Shown in pieces: positions 47,237 to 58,430 of a stretch of 64,000 bases of DNA (positions are counted from its first letter, which is position 1; every line of letters begins with the position of its first letter). The DNA lies in assembly GCA_029207755.1 (NCBI GenBank), contig JARCOQ010000001.1, positions 96,762,640-96,826,639 of the forward strand. Reading direction: 5' to 3'. A model generated the notes under the pieces. The model made no database searches. It was not told the DNA's origin and saw only the letters and a list, made by a program, of their open reading frames with translations. Made by a program: the position numbers and the translations under genes. The DNA comes from Chamaea fasciata. Lineage: Eukaryota; Chordata; Aves; Passeriformes; Sylviidae.

Positions 47237-49016
47237 TGTGCTGGTTTTGCATTATTGACATTTTTTGAGCAGAGAAGAAGCTTCTAACCAATCAGTGGCT
47301 AGTTTGAATATTGACAAGCTGTTAAACCTGTTGGGAAGCTGGATATGCCTCTGAACACTCAAGTTAAAAATTGGGAAACGCTGGGAAAAGTTCTTTCTCT
47401 TTCTGGCCTGGAAAGAGGTAGCTGGGTGCTGGTGGGGTTGGCTCTGGTCCACCACATGGGCCAGGGGCCTGGTGCGACCAGGCTGGGCCCTGCTGCTACT
47501 GCAGCCCTGGCAGGGCCAGGCCCAGCGGCAGCCAGGAAGGGGGAGAGGGGGAGAGAAGGCCCCATCCCAGCTGGATCGGGCCCCCAGTGACTCCTGCCAC
47601 TAAGCCACTCCTCCCCTGGCTGCTGGGCAGAGGAAGAGGGGGATACCCCAGCCCCATGCTGCTGTTGAGATCCTAGCTGCTTCTTCTCCCCCAGGAACAG
47701 CTCTGCAGGTGTGCAGAGTGACCCCACAGCTGAAATTGTATGCAGCCAGAACCCCTGAGATCCTGGCCCAGCCCCAGCACAGCCTGAATTTACTACCTTC
47801 AGCTACTGCCCAGAAAAAAACATCATGATCCTCTGCAGGCCTTGGGTGAGGCATTAACTCTTCCCTTGCACAGATGAAACTTGCAAAACACATTGAATCC
47901 TCTCTGAATGAGAGAAAAGGACAGAGTGAAGGCAATATGAAGACATCAAAGTCAGTGAAGGAGGAGTCACATCCTAGATGGGAAGAGAATGAGGAGATGC
48001 CTTGGTTTTAGGCAGTAATTTTTTTTTTTTTTTTTGTAAAGCCATGGTAATGAACTGTGATATACTGGAATATCCCTTTAAGTTGTGAAAAACATGGATG
48101 TGGGCATGAAGTATTCAAAATTGCAAATACGAACAAAGGCATTTGTGGTGAACTAAGTAAATATTGAAGTGGCTCCGATCTTATGAGAAGCTTGAACAGA
48201 GAGAGAGAGAGATGAGATGAAGATCTGCTCCGAGGAGGAGGAGGAGGAGGAGTAGAAGACGATGATGACGAAGACGACAACAAAGAAGATGAAGAAGACG
48301 ATGAAGACGACAAAGAGGATGAAGAAGATAAAGAAGAAGACGAAGACAATGATGACGAAGAAGGCAATGAAGATGACGAAGATGAAGAAGACGAAAAAGA
48401 AGAAGATGATGAAGAAGAAGACAAAGAAGACCTCTGTTCCCAGAGATAAAAATTATCTCAAAGAGAGATGAAGAGAAGCTTGGCTTTTGAACTGCTCATC
48501 CTTAAAATGGTACCTTCTGAGTTTACATGGCCCATAATGCAGCTGTGGGAAGGCTGCATGATATGGGAGGGACTTCACAAATGCAGATTCTTGGGTGGCT
48601 ACTATTTCTGAGAATTGAAGCCATAAGAGAACTGTTTTTTCTTGTGGAGAAGTTTCCATGGCATGTCAGAAGAGACTTCTCTCTCTAAACGAACTGATGA
48701 AAGACTGTTTCAGAGGTGGTCAGCTGACCTAGGTTCCAAGTTTTGTCTTTATATGTTGTCAGTGAGAAAGGAAAGAAAAGTTGTGGGGGAGGAGAGGCAT
48801 TTTGGAGGTTTTATTCTGATTCTTATTTATTCTGTCTTTTAGTTTTGTTAATAAAGCTTTCTTTATACCCTGTAAGTTTGAGCCTGCTTTGCTTTTTCTC
48901 CTAATCCTATCTCAGAGCAGAAAAAGAGTAAAAAATTCTAGTGGGCACTCAACCTATTACATTAAAATTGGTGGGTTGGCCGGGAAAACAGAAAGTGGCG
49001 AACCAAAACCACTACA
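47237..49016 (+). mobile_element. Long passerine-type LTR, copy 3
   Basis: It starts TGTGCTGGTTTTGC and ends AAAACCACTACA, flanked by GTTGG at 47232-47236 and 49017-49021, a perfect 5-bp duplication; length 1780 bp. The GC-rich centre (47400-47780) and the ordered words 'gatgaaacttgcaaaaca', 'gggagggacttcaca', 'gttaataaagctttc' (poly(A), 48845) and 'gtttgagcctgctttgc' are shared with copy 1 (31589). It carries an expanded GAN-codon microsatellite. Its 5-bp duplication matches that of copy 2. Confidence 0.93.
48232..48431 (+). repeat. Acidic-codon (GAN)n microsatellite in LTR copy 3
   Basis: (GAG)7 passes into about 58 near-uninterrupted G-A-N / A-A-N trinucleotides. One + frame (48255-48446) is open and reads almost only Asp and Glu with some Lys and Asn. 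The opposite strand gives a poly-Ser frame (48008-48424) and a third frame poly-Lys/Thr/Met. It has no start codon context or exon signals, and the matching place in copies 1 and 2 is short. Confidence 0.9.
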
Positions 49017-49229
49017 GTTGGCAAACATTATAATAGAACCCAAAGAAACAAAAGAAACTTGCCCAAACATCCTTTATCAACAAATAAAAATTAGGATTGT
49101 AGCCTACTCTTATATCCATAGGATCTGAACTAATCTCATGGCCCTTTTTCCCTTCCTCCCTATCAATATACACAGGCAACTAATCCACAGTTGATACACA
49201 GCTTGCACTCGTATCAGAAGTCTGGAGTT

Positions 49230-49521
49230 TGTCAAGGTTACTAAGACATAAAAAGTACTAAAATAAGAAAAAAGAGCCTGAGAAACAGAATACCAAGACT
49301 GTAAGAATTAGATAAAAGAGGCCCATGAAGCAATGGACTGTAACCAATCATATTTCCTGACGGGTGCATGCTGAATGCATGGACAAGATAGAGGCTCCAA
49401 TCAAATAATCTGTGATCGTGTGAACAAGTAGTCTTAGAATGCATAAATATAGCTTAATGTAAACAACAAATGGCTTCTGCTAAATCGTGTTTGTTGTTCA
49501 TCTAGAAGTATTGAGCTCCCA
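49230..49521 (+). mobile_element. Probable ERVK-like LTR
   Basis: 'ctgtaaccaatcata' (CCAAT), 'gcataaatatagc' (TATA, about 49441), 'aacaacaaatggcttctgct' (degraded poly(A) area) and the end 'gagctcccaca' (49521) parallel the signal order of the LTR at 26127-26521. The left end and target duplication could not be found. Confidence 0.5.
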
Positions 49522-50491
49522 CAGGCAGTATGTTTAGTTGTCTTAAACTTTTATTTAAAGAATCTACATTTAGGTTGCAAGCTTGAACATTCTGAGTATG
49601 AACAAAGTAAGATCTGCAATTAGGTTATACACTGAGCTCAGTGGATTACAGAAGGAAAAATGCTACTTATATCAAACAGTTTATTAGGCAGCCAGAACAT
49701 TATTATTTTAAAAAACAGAAGCAAGACTGAATGGAGCCTTCAATATGCAAATAAATAATGAAGGGAGTAGTAGACAACCTATGGTTCAGTGTAGGGCATG
49801 CACTGGATAAGTCCAGGAGATTTTAGACAGTAGTAAACAGTATTTGAAGATGAATGTATCAAGTTTGTTTTATGCTAAATTTTACTGTGTTTTAGCTGGA
49901 AGAAACTCTCCTGGCTGTACATTCCTGGCAATGCTCACATGCTCCATGATCTGTGCCTTCCATTTTTGCGAAGTACAAAGTACACAGAATGTCACCAGTG
50001 GGGAGAACCAGCAAAATATAGTTTAGCTATTGGCTCATCTGGTCCTGTCACTGAGAAAAAGCTCTGAAGGTGTCTTAGAGTGGGATTGGAAGGATGCAAG
50101 GGAAGAAGAAAATCTCACAGTCAACTTTCTCTCCCTTTCTGTGATGGCAGCATGGTGAATGTCTGTCTCCCTCAAAGCACTGCAGTTTGCATACTGGAAA
50201 GTTCCCCTCAGGAAACATCTTGGCCAGAGAACGTTTCAGTAAAAATGAGTTCGACTGTCCATGAAAGATATCTTTCAGCAGGCTCTGTTATAATAACTCA
50301 CTTGTTTTGAAAAATTGGCTGAAAGGTAAAAAGACAGGATAAAAACCAAAAAGCAAATCTCCACATGAAAAATTCCAATAAATAAATAAATAAATAAATA
50401 AATGTGAAATGTTTAGTACAAGGAGTTTGCGTATGTTTAGATTTTTTTGCATATGCTTGCCTTTAGCAAACTCAAAGTATCTTCTTGGACA
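49522..50491. other. Unique DNA with (AAAT)n
   Basis: An (AAAT)n run at 50376-50404. No gene or further repeat recognised. Confidence 0.55.
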
Positions 50492-50496
50492 CTGAG

Positions 50497-51090
50497 TGTT
50501 CTGGTCGGAGTTGAGCTAGAGCCTAGATTCCAATAAGCCTCTCTGGTGGAAAGGCCGCTTGGGGAAACTCAGGTGAGGCAGTCAAGCTCAGACATCCACA
50601 CATGCCATGTGGCTAGCACAGCTAGGAGAGGCAGAAGGCCTTGACACCAGGTCAGTTCTAGTAAGTTTATTTCCAGGAGCTGAAGGTAGACTGAGAGCCA
50701 AGAGACCAGGCATCTGCTTGTGCCCACTTAAGTATGGGGTTCGGCAGCCAATGACCTTGAGGTATGGGGGCGGAGCAAAGGGCAGGTAAGGTCAGTATTC
50801 CCATCACTGGGTCCCACAACCAATGGAGACACACCCAGGAGAGGAGAAACCCAAGGGCCAGGGGCATTGCCGGGGGAGGAACCAGGACGAACCATGTATA
50901 CAGAGCACCACTGGAAAGTCCTTTTCACAGGCTGGGCAGGTAACTATGGTGTGTCCTGCCAAGGCCAGACCCTGGGTACTGTATTGAAGGGCTGCAAGGA
51001 TTCCGCACCCCAGCACAACAAAAGTGAATCTAGAAATGGTTCAAATAGTTTGCACCCTGGAGATTGAGCACTCTGGCTGAAACTGCAACA
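50497..51090 (-). mobile_element. Solo LTR with imperfect 5-bp duplication
   Basis: The 594-bp block has complementary-looking ends: + strand TGTTCTGGTCGG...AACTGCAACA. Flanks are CTGAG (50492-50496) and CCGAG (51091-51095), 4 of 5. The minus strand has GGAAATAAACTTACT (poly(A) signal, about 50668) near its 3' side, so orientation is minus. Its GC-richer body explains the cluster of short frames on both strands here. Confidence 0.7.
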
Positions 51091-51095
51091 CCGAG

Positions 51096-52304
51096 ATTGA
51101 GTATCTTCTCATGTCTTACTAGTTTCTCAGGAAGAACCACTTTTGCCCGCTTGACCTATGACTGAATGGTGAAAGCAAGTATTGCCATCAATTTTAGAAC
51201 TGGAAAAAACCAAAACCCCCTGGTAATTCTTTGACTTCAATTACCTTATTTTGAATATTTTTTCTTATTCTATTTTCATGACTTATCCAATGCATTAAAA
51301 AAGATTATTTGGCTTCCAGTAATGTACACTGTATCAGGAAGACGTCCTAAATCACTTCTGGGGCTATGCATCTGTATATATGAAATGCTTCTTTCTTATC
51401 TCAGCAAGCTTATATTGCAGACTTGAATATACTGGAAGAACGTAAAGCTACTTCTATGCTAGCTAAAGGCTATGTTAAAGCTACTGTTAGTTAGGGTGTC
51501 ACTGAATAAGTAAAATAAGAAAATCTGTCAGATGTCTCTTGGATTCCAAACAAAAAATACACTATAGAGTAGTCATAAATAGAGTTGGAAGCAATTATGG
51601 CATGTATGTAAAAATCAAAATCCATCTTTGCAGAATGAAGCAGTAACCTGAAAACTAATAAATATTTATAAAATTAATATTATTATTAAAAAATGCACAG
51701 TGTCCATACAACCTCCCAGTTTTTCATTCCTTTCACTTTCTACTTTTGTTCTTTCCTTATAAATCATTTAGTTCTGGTTTTATGTCTTTATGTTTGCTGT
51801 GAGCACAGTTATTTTCTAGCATGCAGAGGTGCTTTTGTGTTTACATTTTGTGACCATAACTGGGAGGGCATGTTTGAAAAATTCAGCTCAATGTCTGATT
51901 AACAACATTAAAGAAAATGCTGCCAGCTGGCCTTTTTGAATCAGTAATCATGTGAGTAAAATGATTTTTCCCCTTTCAACTTCTGTCTCATGCTGCTTTT
52001 TCATAAAATGGGTAATGAGCCTTCACATCAGTTTTTATGCCAAAATAAATGACCACAAAATTAGTTCGACAATTAATTATTATAATTATTGCAGATAACC
52101 AGTTCAAAAACTAAAATAAATGGGACAATTTTTTACTGACTATAATCAGCTTGCACACAGATATATGTTATGCCACGTATTGTTCTAGTATATTACTATG
52201 CTTTTATAATTGCATTCTCTGCAATTTTCAATATAATAAATCCTCATTGATGTAAATTTGGTCAGTGAATGTGTTCCATGGGTAATCAGAGAAACAAATT
52301 AGAT
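51096..52304. other. Unique DNA, no gene seen
   Basis: AT-rich, no frame over 70 codons and no repeat recognised. Confidence 0.55.
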
Positions 52305-52378
52305 GACCCTTCCTTGGTGTGGGGATTGGACTAAATGATCTACAGAGGTTCCTTCTAACTAACAATTCTGTGATTCCT
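52305..52378 (+). mobile_element. CR1 LINE 3' tail
   Basis: 'ggggattggactaaatgatc', 'agaggttccttctaacta' and 'aacaattctgtgattcct' show the last ~70 bp of a + strand CR1. Confidence 0.85.
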
Positions 52379-52554
52379 CAACAGTAATGCACAACAGTCT
52401 TAAATAACACTCCAATGTAACCATTTTATCATATTATATTCAGGAATGTAAGTGCTTCAAAAATAATTTTGCACTTCATAGCCAAGGGAAGAGTAGACAG
52501 CCACAGACTACTCAAAGACAGAAATAGGGTATAAGAAAATCTTTACATGTAAAA

Positions 52555-52654
52555 AAATTTGGAAATATTTCTGAAAGTGCAACAAGAATGACTCTAGGAT
52601 CTGGAAAGTATGCCTTGTAATGATAAACCAAGTTGTTCAGTCTCCTTGGATTAA
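52555..52654 (+). mobile_element. CR1 RT-end fragment cut by an LTR
   Basis: 'gtgcaacaagaatgactcta', 'ggatctggaaag' and 'gttgttcagtctccttgga' follow the pattern of the CR1 reverse transcriptase C-terminus on the + strand. The match stops abruptly at the LTR start at 52655. Whether it resumes at 53288 could not be confirmed. Confidence 0.5.
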
Positions 52655-53287
52655 TGTTCTGGTTTAGAGCAAATTTGGGAGGAAACTTCCAAAGGGGTCC
52701 CTTGAGAAAGCAGATTCAAGTGGACCTTTCCCATACTGGTTCAGTAAAATTTTCCTTGGAGAAAAGTGGAAAAAACCCTGTTTATTTAACAAGCAAAGTC
52801 TTCACAAACATAAAAATTAAATACTCGTAAACAATAAAACTTCTTGCTGTTATGAAGAGATGGCAAATTCAGAAAGTCCTTGTCATGGAGTGTAGCTTGG
52901 CTGGCTTATCAGTCCCCTCTGCATTGGAAAATGCCACGTCCCGGTAGGCCACAGGTGTGAGCTCCCAATGTTTTTTGTGGGTTTTCAGTCCAGAGCAGGG
53001 CCGATCAGTTCCAAGAAAGAGAAAAGCCACAGTCTAGGGAATTTCTCGGCCTCAGCTAGCTAAAAACCTAACTAAAAGTGAAAAAGAGCTCCTACTGTCC
53101 ATGCTGTAGACAACACTGTCCATGAGAAGGAATGTGGGAGAGCAAGTGCAGTTTCTGAAAACAAACTGCATGCTTTTCCTTCCTTTCCTTTGCTCTCAGA
53201 ACCAGTCTTAAAGGTGCAGACTTTAATATCCAGCATAAACAGAACAGACAATTGGGGATACAAACATCATAAAGTCATCCTAGGACA
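52655..53287 (-). mobile_element. Solo LTR, about 633 bp
   Basis: + strand ends TGTTCTGGTTTAGAGC...CATCCTAGGACA. 'ctgtttatttaacaagc' (52780) gives AATAAA on the minus strand, and the block order matches a bird LTR family read in reverse. No target duplication is evident, so it may have landed with a deletion or the flanks have decayed. Confidence 0.7.
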
Positions 53288-54497
53288 ACTGGCCAAGAAG
53301 AAATTCAGGAAGAGAAGAAATTTCTTGGTTACATTTTCAAAATTTTCACCTGTGTAAAGATTTCTGGTAGCAAACAACAGTTTATTGTACCATAAAAAGA
53401 CATAACAAGACCAATGTTTGGAGACACATTCAGACAAGATGAGACATTGATTTTAAATAGTGGGAGCAATTTAGCTATGGAAGTGTGAGGATTTGAATTG
53501 ATACCTTTCTAAAAGAACACTAATTTCCTCCTATTCAAACAGAGAAACAATGAATAAATTACTGAACTGTGTGTACCATGACACAGAAAGCTCTGATTAC
53601 TTTTTATACTCAAAATTTATCAGGCTTTCTCTTTTGTATCTATAGTATTTTCCAGCAATGCAACCTCCCCATCCTGATTGGACTTTATGCTTCCTGTACT
53701 GATTTACATTCAGTAAATTCAATGAATTTTAGCCAAGAGCTGACTCCTGATGGTTCCTTTTTCACATGTATGGATTATAACCAATCAAAGACATCACACA
53801 GAGTTGAAAAGGACACTGAATGTAATCCTGCTAAATTTTAACATGAAAGGTCAGACATGTGAAGAGAAAATAAAAATATTTGATCTACTGTAAAATATTT
53901 TCAGATTTCTCTATCTAGACTTATAAGTAGGGATTGTATTATTTTATAGGGTTGTTTAAAGTATCATGAGTAACACTAAGTGGACTGGTTTTTTTCCTAC
54001 TTGCTCAGCTGTCTTAATGGATATAGGCCAGAAAAGCTGATGCAAGCTAGTAGGAGAAGAAATGTAGATTTTTTCTGGCAGCAGGTTTGCCTTCTGAAGT
54101 GGAAAAATTACCAACTCTGGATTAAGAGTATGAACACTTAAAAGACCTGCATATAAACTAACTTATTCTGGTAAATGTGGGACACTTAAAACTTTAACGG
54201 CTGTGCAGGTAGGAACAGTAGGAAGGGCGGGAAAGGGAAATATAGAAGGAAAGAGAAAGGGCTGAATTCCAGCACATGTGAAATGGTTGAAGGGAGTCAG
54301 CAGGTCAGACTGAAGGAGAGTAGGTGGCCCATAACATTTGGGTTTGTGTTTTTTATTGGGGGTGTTAGGGGGTGGTGTTAATCTGTTTCACAGATTTTCC
54401 CTCTTTGTGCACTTTTCATCTCAGGACAAATGGAATAGACTATGTTTTATGGTAAAAGGATGGAAAAATGCCTAACAGTTATTAATTAATTTGAGCT
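53288..54497. other. Unique DNA, no gene seen
   Basis: The longest frame (53569-53841, 90 codons) has no recognisable domain. Confidence 0.5.
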
Positions 54498-54655
54498 GAC
54501 AACAACCCTGTGAGAAAGAGAAGCATTTGCAGGTGAAACTAAGAGGTTTTTTCTCAAGGTCACAAAGACATTTGTGGAAGAGCTGAGAGTTGTACCCAAG
54601 GCTCCTGGCTCTTAAACCTTATGTCTCAGGCACCACACTATTTTGTCTTCAGTGC
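54498..54655 (-). mobile_element. MIR / CORE-SINE fossil
   Basis: The + strand reads the reverse of a MIR element in order: 'acaaccctgtgagaaagaga', 'gcaggtgaaactaagaggtt', 'tcaaggtcacaaagaca', 'gaagagctgagagttgtacc', 'ctggctcttaaacctta'. MIRs are tRNA-derived SINEs with a conserved core, active long before modern birds arose. Divergence is high, as expected for that age. Confidence 0.85.
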
Positions 54656-57634
54656 ATTATATGCCCTATATTATGCGCATTGCCACTTCCCACTGACAAA
54701 TGCATGAACAGCTGCATGATTTGATGTTTATAGATGTTTCTATGTGACTTCTAATTCAGAGTAATCTATGAAAAAAAAGTTGAAATTTGTAGAGCTAAAT
54801 AGATTAAACTGACCCCCCCGAAAAGCTGCGCATTCTTTAACTACTTTTATTAACGCATCCAAAGTGCACTACTATATGTACTGAAATCACATAAATTCCA
54901 AAGTCTGCATTTTTTGAATCACCTCACTTATGCTCCCAAGGAATGTGCTGGCTGAAATACAGGAATGTGAAATTCCTTCTTCTTCCCCTCTCCCTTTCTT
55001 TTTCTGCTGGTTATTCATATGGTAGGTAGACATTAAAAGCAAAAAAGGAAGGGTGAAGAGGTTAAATCCGGTTCTCCAAAATATATATGTTCATATTTGT
55101 TCATATTTCATTTCCAAGTTCACCAAACTCCCCGTGGCTTAAAAGTAGCTGTACTACCTTGGAAATGAAAGATACATTTTTTTCAGGTACTTTTTTTTCT
55201 CATGAAATCCCATGAGAATAAAAAGATACCTGTAAAAACATTCATGCAATCATTCTCCATTCCCACTGAAAATATTAATGTTGTTTTAGTCAGTTTTGCA
55301 CCACCTCTTCTAGCCCCAGACTCAGAAATTAGTTCATATATGCATGAAACTGTAGAAAGACCTAAAATTAAACCTACACATTCAATTATAATAAATTCCT
55401 ATCTGCTTTTTAAATGAAGGTTTGGGGTGATCTCTGTGTTGACTTTTTCATTCATCTCTAGTATTTGTCCACGTTGTCAAGATCTGTCTCTCTCATTTGG
55501 ATGCTAGTGAAACTTGAGGCTTTAAATTCTTTGCGGATTAAGGAAAATAAAGAAAACTCCTGTTAAACAGGGTTGACTGATTGTCTAGACTTGATTTTGG
55601 CTTCTGTTTCAGACTAGAATTTCCACTAAATGGATTTAAATGTCTTTTACATTTTTGTGATTTGGTGTATCTTTAGCACTAGGTTTTCCCCAGCATTTTT
55701 AGCATATTTTTCTTAATCTTATATATATATGATACTTTTCCTACTGTTCTTCTCTGTAGATTTAATGGACTTTATTCTTGCATTAAAAAAATCTTACATA
55801 AAAAGGCCCAAATACACACATTCAGAAGGTTTTTTAGTTTGTCCTAGATTACGTCTTAGTCTTAGCAGATTTTGATTTTACTGGCCTATGTGCCATGCCC
55901 AAAGCAGAATGGTCTAGTGAGAGTCACTAAACATCATGGCCATTTTGCTCCACTTCTGGACATCGCCTTCTAAGAACCTCAGTGGTGTTGCTCAGTCAGT
56001 CTGAGGAGTCCAGGGTGTAAGTCTTTCTTGTGATTCATGGTCCAGGCATGAATTTCATAGGCAGAAAGCTGAAAATAGATAATTCAAGAGTTTAGTCCTG
56101 ACTATTTCTGGAATATGCATTTATGTCCATTTTCTGGACTAATTAAGAAACTGTAAGTAATAGAGTTACTTATATTAGTGAAAAAATGTGACTATACTGA
56201 AATCCTTAGGACTGAAGCCCAGGAAAGATTGGATCAGCAATATTTGTATGTAAACTGTTTCTCAGTGGGGCAGTTTTTTTACTCAGGCTCTATCACTGGG
56301 ATTCACTCTTTTCTTTAATCCCATTAATTTTTAAAATATTTTTTTTCAAATCTTTACAAAGCCTCCTTGACTCCTAAGTTTACTTGCATGGGCTTAAAAT
56401 GTCCTTGACTGACTATTCTGGTCTCTTTATGGAGAGAGTTACTCTTTATCATCTGTCTAATTTCTTAAATGTGTGATTTCTTTTTCACGTGGCTTCTTCC
56501 AGCTATAAAAGATCATTTTTTGCATATTTTCCTAAATCAAATACCTTTCTCAGGAATATTCTGTTATTGAAGTTTAAATGCTCTCTTTTGTACTACCTAC
56601 ACTCTTCTCTAATTTCTCACATTTTCAAACTGCTGCTGTGATATTCAGGTCCACATGCTCTGAAACCCCAAATCAAAGAATGACCCAAAGCTCTCCTGAA
56701 GCACATGCAAAGAAAAGTAGCCATGATTTTACATTTTCCTTAAGATAGTATCAGAATATGGACTTCTTGGTTTCAGTCTGTAAAACCCTACATGATTTAT
56801 AATAGACAACATAACTCAGAACAGCTGAGTTTAACCTTCCCAGCAGAGTTTTCTTGTTTATGTTATTCTTTTTATAGAGCTGAGGAACAGAACTATTTTT
56901 GTCTCTGAAATCTACCTATTTAGGCAACTGTTACTTGTTCTACTGACTCATAATTATTAATACCATACAAAGATATAAAACAGCAGTTAAAACACTTACA
57001 TCCATAAAATATACTTCAGTAAGGACATTTGAAAATAGTTCATTGTATGAGGACAAACAAAAAAAAAGACAAGACAAACAGTTAATCAAGTAACTTCTCA
57101 GTTTAAATATAAATCACTTTGTCTAATTGTGTACGGTGATCCTATTGTTGCCTATGGTCTGACTAACACTGACTGTTATGGAACCTTTGCATCAACCTCA
57201 AGAGATGATGACTGAGCTGAAACTTTAAATTCTTAATCCAGTTGTTAGTGAGCGAAGCATTGATTCAGGCTAAAAAGTCATGTAAATTCTCAATTTTAAT
57301 GGCTTACACACATTAATGATATTTCATTATTATGTCACTATTTCAACTGACATACTTTTTTCCCTTTTTTGGATTTTTCGTATGACAGGATGGGTGCATT
57401 GGCTTCATAGTTTTCACCGAAGTCCAAAATATGCAGCTGTTCACTAGCAGACTGACACTGTACTTGCCTATGGGTTTGAAATGTGGCCTGATGCCTGGGA
57501 TATTTTTAACCATGTAGGGGAATGGCATAAACCATAGCATAGTCTTGTTTCATCTCTAGTCATCCACCAAGAAACAGCTGAAGCAGGTAGTTCCATTGGT
57601 CTGGTTACAAACCTGCCTGAAAACTGTTTTAGCT
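54656..57634. other. Unique AT-rich DNA, no gene seen
   Basis: No frame over 71 codons. No LTR end, CR1 tail or microsatellite of note over nearly 3 kb. Confidence 0.55.
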
Positions 57635-57981
57635 TGTGGTAGACAAGAAATCCTATTCACTCTTGCTCAACAGAAAGCACCCTGGGAAAGGTTCAGCTAA
57701 AAGGGAGGTAAAAGACAGGTCACGTAACTAGAGAGCAGGTTGTATGGCTGGCATGTGCTGGCCTCATGTGTGACCAGTGATTGGTTGAGGAGCCGCATGA
57801 ATACCACATGATCAGAGAGCTGATTGGGTAAAGGGATGCATGAACAGCGACACTGCAGTGGCAGGTGGCCAATGAGTGCTTGTTTTAAGTTTAGAACATA
57901 AACATGCTCAGTTCATCACAATAAAGGATCTTCTTCAGGAGAAGCAAGGAGGTCTATGTGTCTTTGTTCCCCATTGCTACA
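57635..57981 (+). mobile_element. ERVK-like 5' LTR
   Basis: TGTGGTAGACAAGAAATCC...CCCATTGCTACA, 347 bp. 'gtggccaatgagtg' (CCAAT, 57866), 'gaacataaacatgc' (TATA position, 57894) and 'cacaataaaggatc' (poly(A), 57918) lie in order. It is followed directly by a primer-binding site, so it is a 5' LTR and not a solo LTR. Its first bases resemble the LTR at 2514-2198. Confidence 0.8.
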
Positions 57982-58096
57982 AAGGCTGCCCAAACTGGGA
58001 CATTTCAAAGGCAGTGAAAGATGTGGACCACACCAGTAGCAACTTCCATTGGACCAGGAAGTGGGGTACACCAGGGCAAGTTTGGTAAAGAAATCC
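57982..58096 (+). other. Primer-binding site and leader stub
   Basis: 'aaggctgcccaaactgggac' (57982-58001) matches the tRNA-Lys type site (pattern TGGCGCCCAA..TGGGAC) with a few changes. About 95 bp of retroviral leader follow, cut off by the next LTR at 58097. No gag frame is reached. Confidence 0.65.
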
Positions 58097-58430
58097 TATT
58101 ACATGGGGTCAGAGACAGAAATCATGACTCAAGTCCTCTTGATCATAAGACAAACAACCTGTTTTATTTTTCAGAATGTTCTTATATGTTGTTTTTAAAA
58201 CTCCTGGGTTCAGACAACAGGTAGGTCTGGGTTTTAACACTGCCTAGATCCTTGACAAGTGATATGTATGCTTTCTGGATTGAACATGATTGGCTAAGGT
58301 CCCTGCTTGAGTTTGATTCCAACCTATCCCTGCCTCATCTGAGGACTTGTTTTACTTATAGGTTGCTTGAGTTTGGGGGTCTGATATGGCCAAATTTATC
58401 TCTCCAGTTACAGACTAGTTTACGGTGACA
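58097..58430 (-). mobile_element. Solo LTR related to the one at 12.1 kb
   Basis: The 334-bp block aligns along its length with 12125-12462: 'gagacagaaatcatgac' against 'gagacagggacatgac', and 'ttggctaaggtccctg' against 'ttggctgaggtcctctg'. Flanks AAATCC and GATTCC match at 4 of 6. The + strand start reads TATTAC, a decayed TG. It is more diverged than its relative. Confidence 0.75.

Noticed and set aside
48008..48424. Poly-Ser protein on the minus strand
   Set aside because: It is the complement of the GAN microsatellite and a poly(T) tract inside an LTR.
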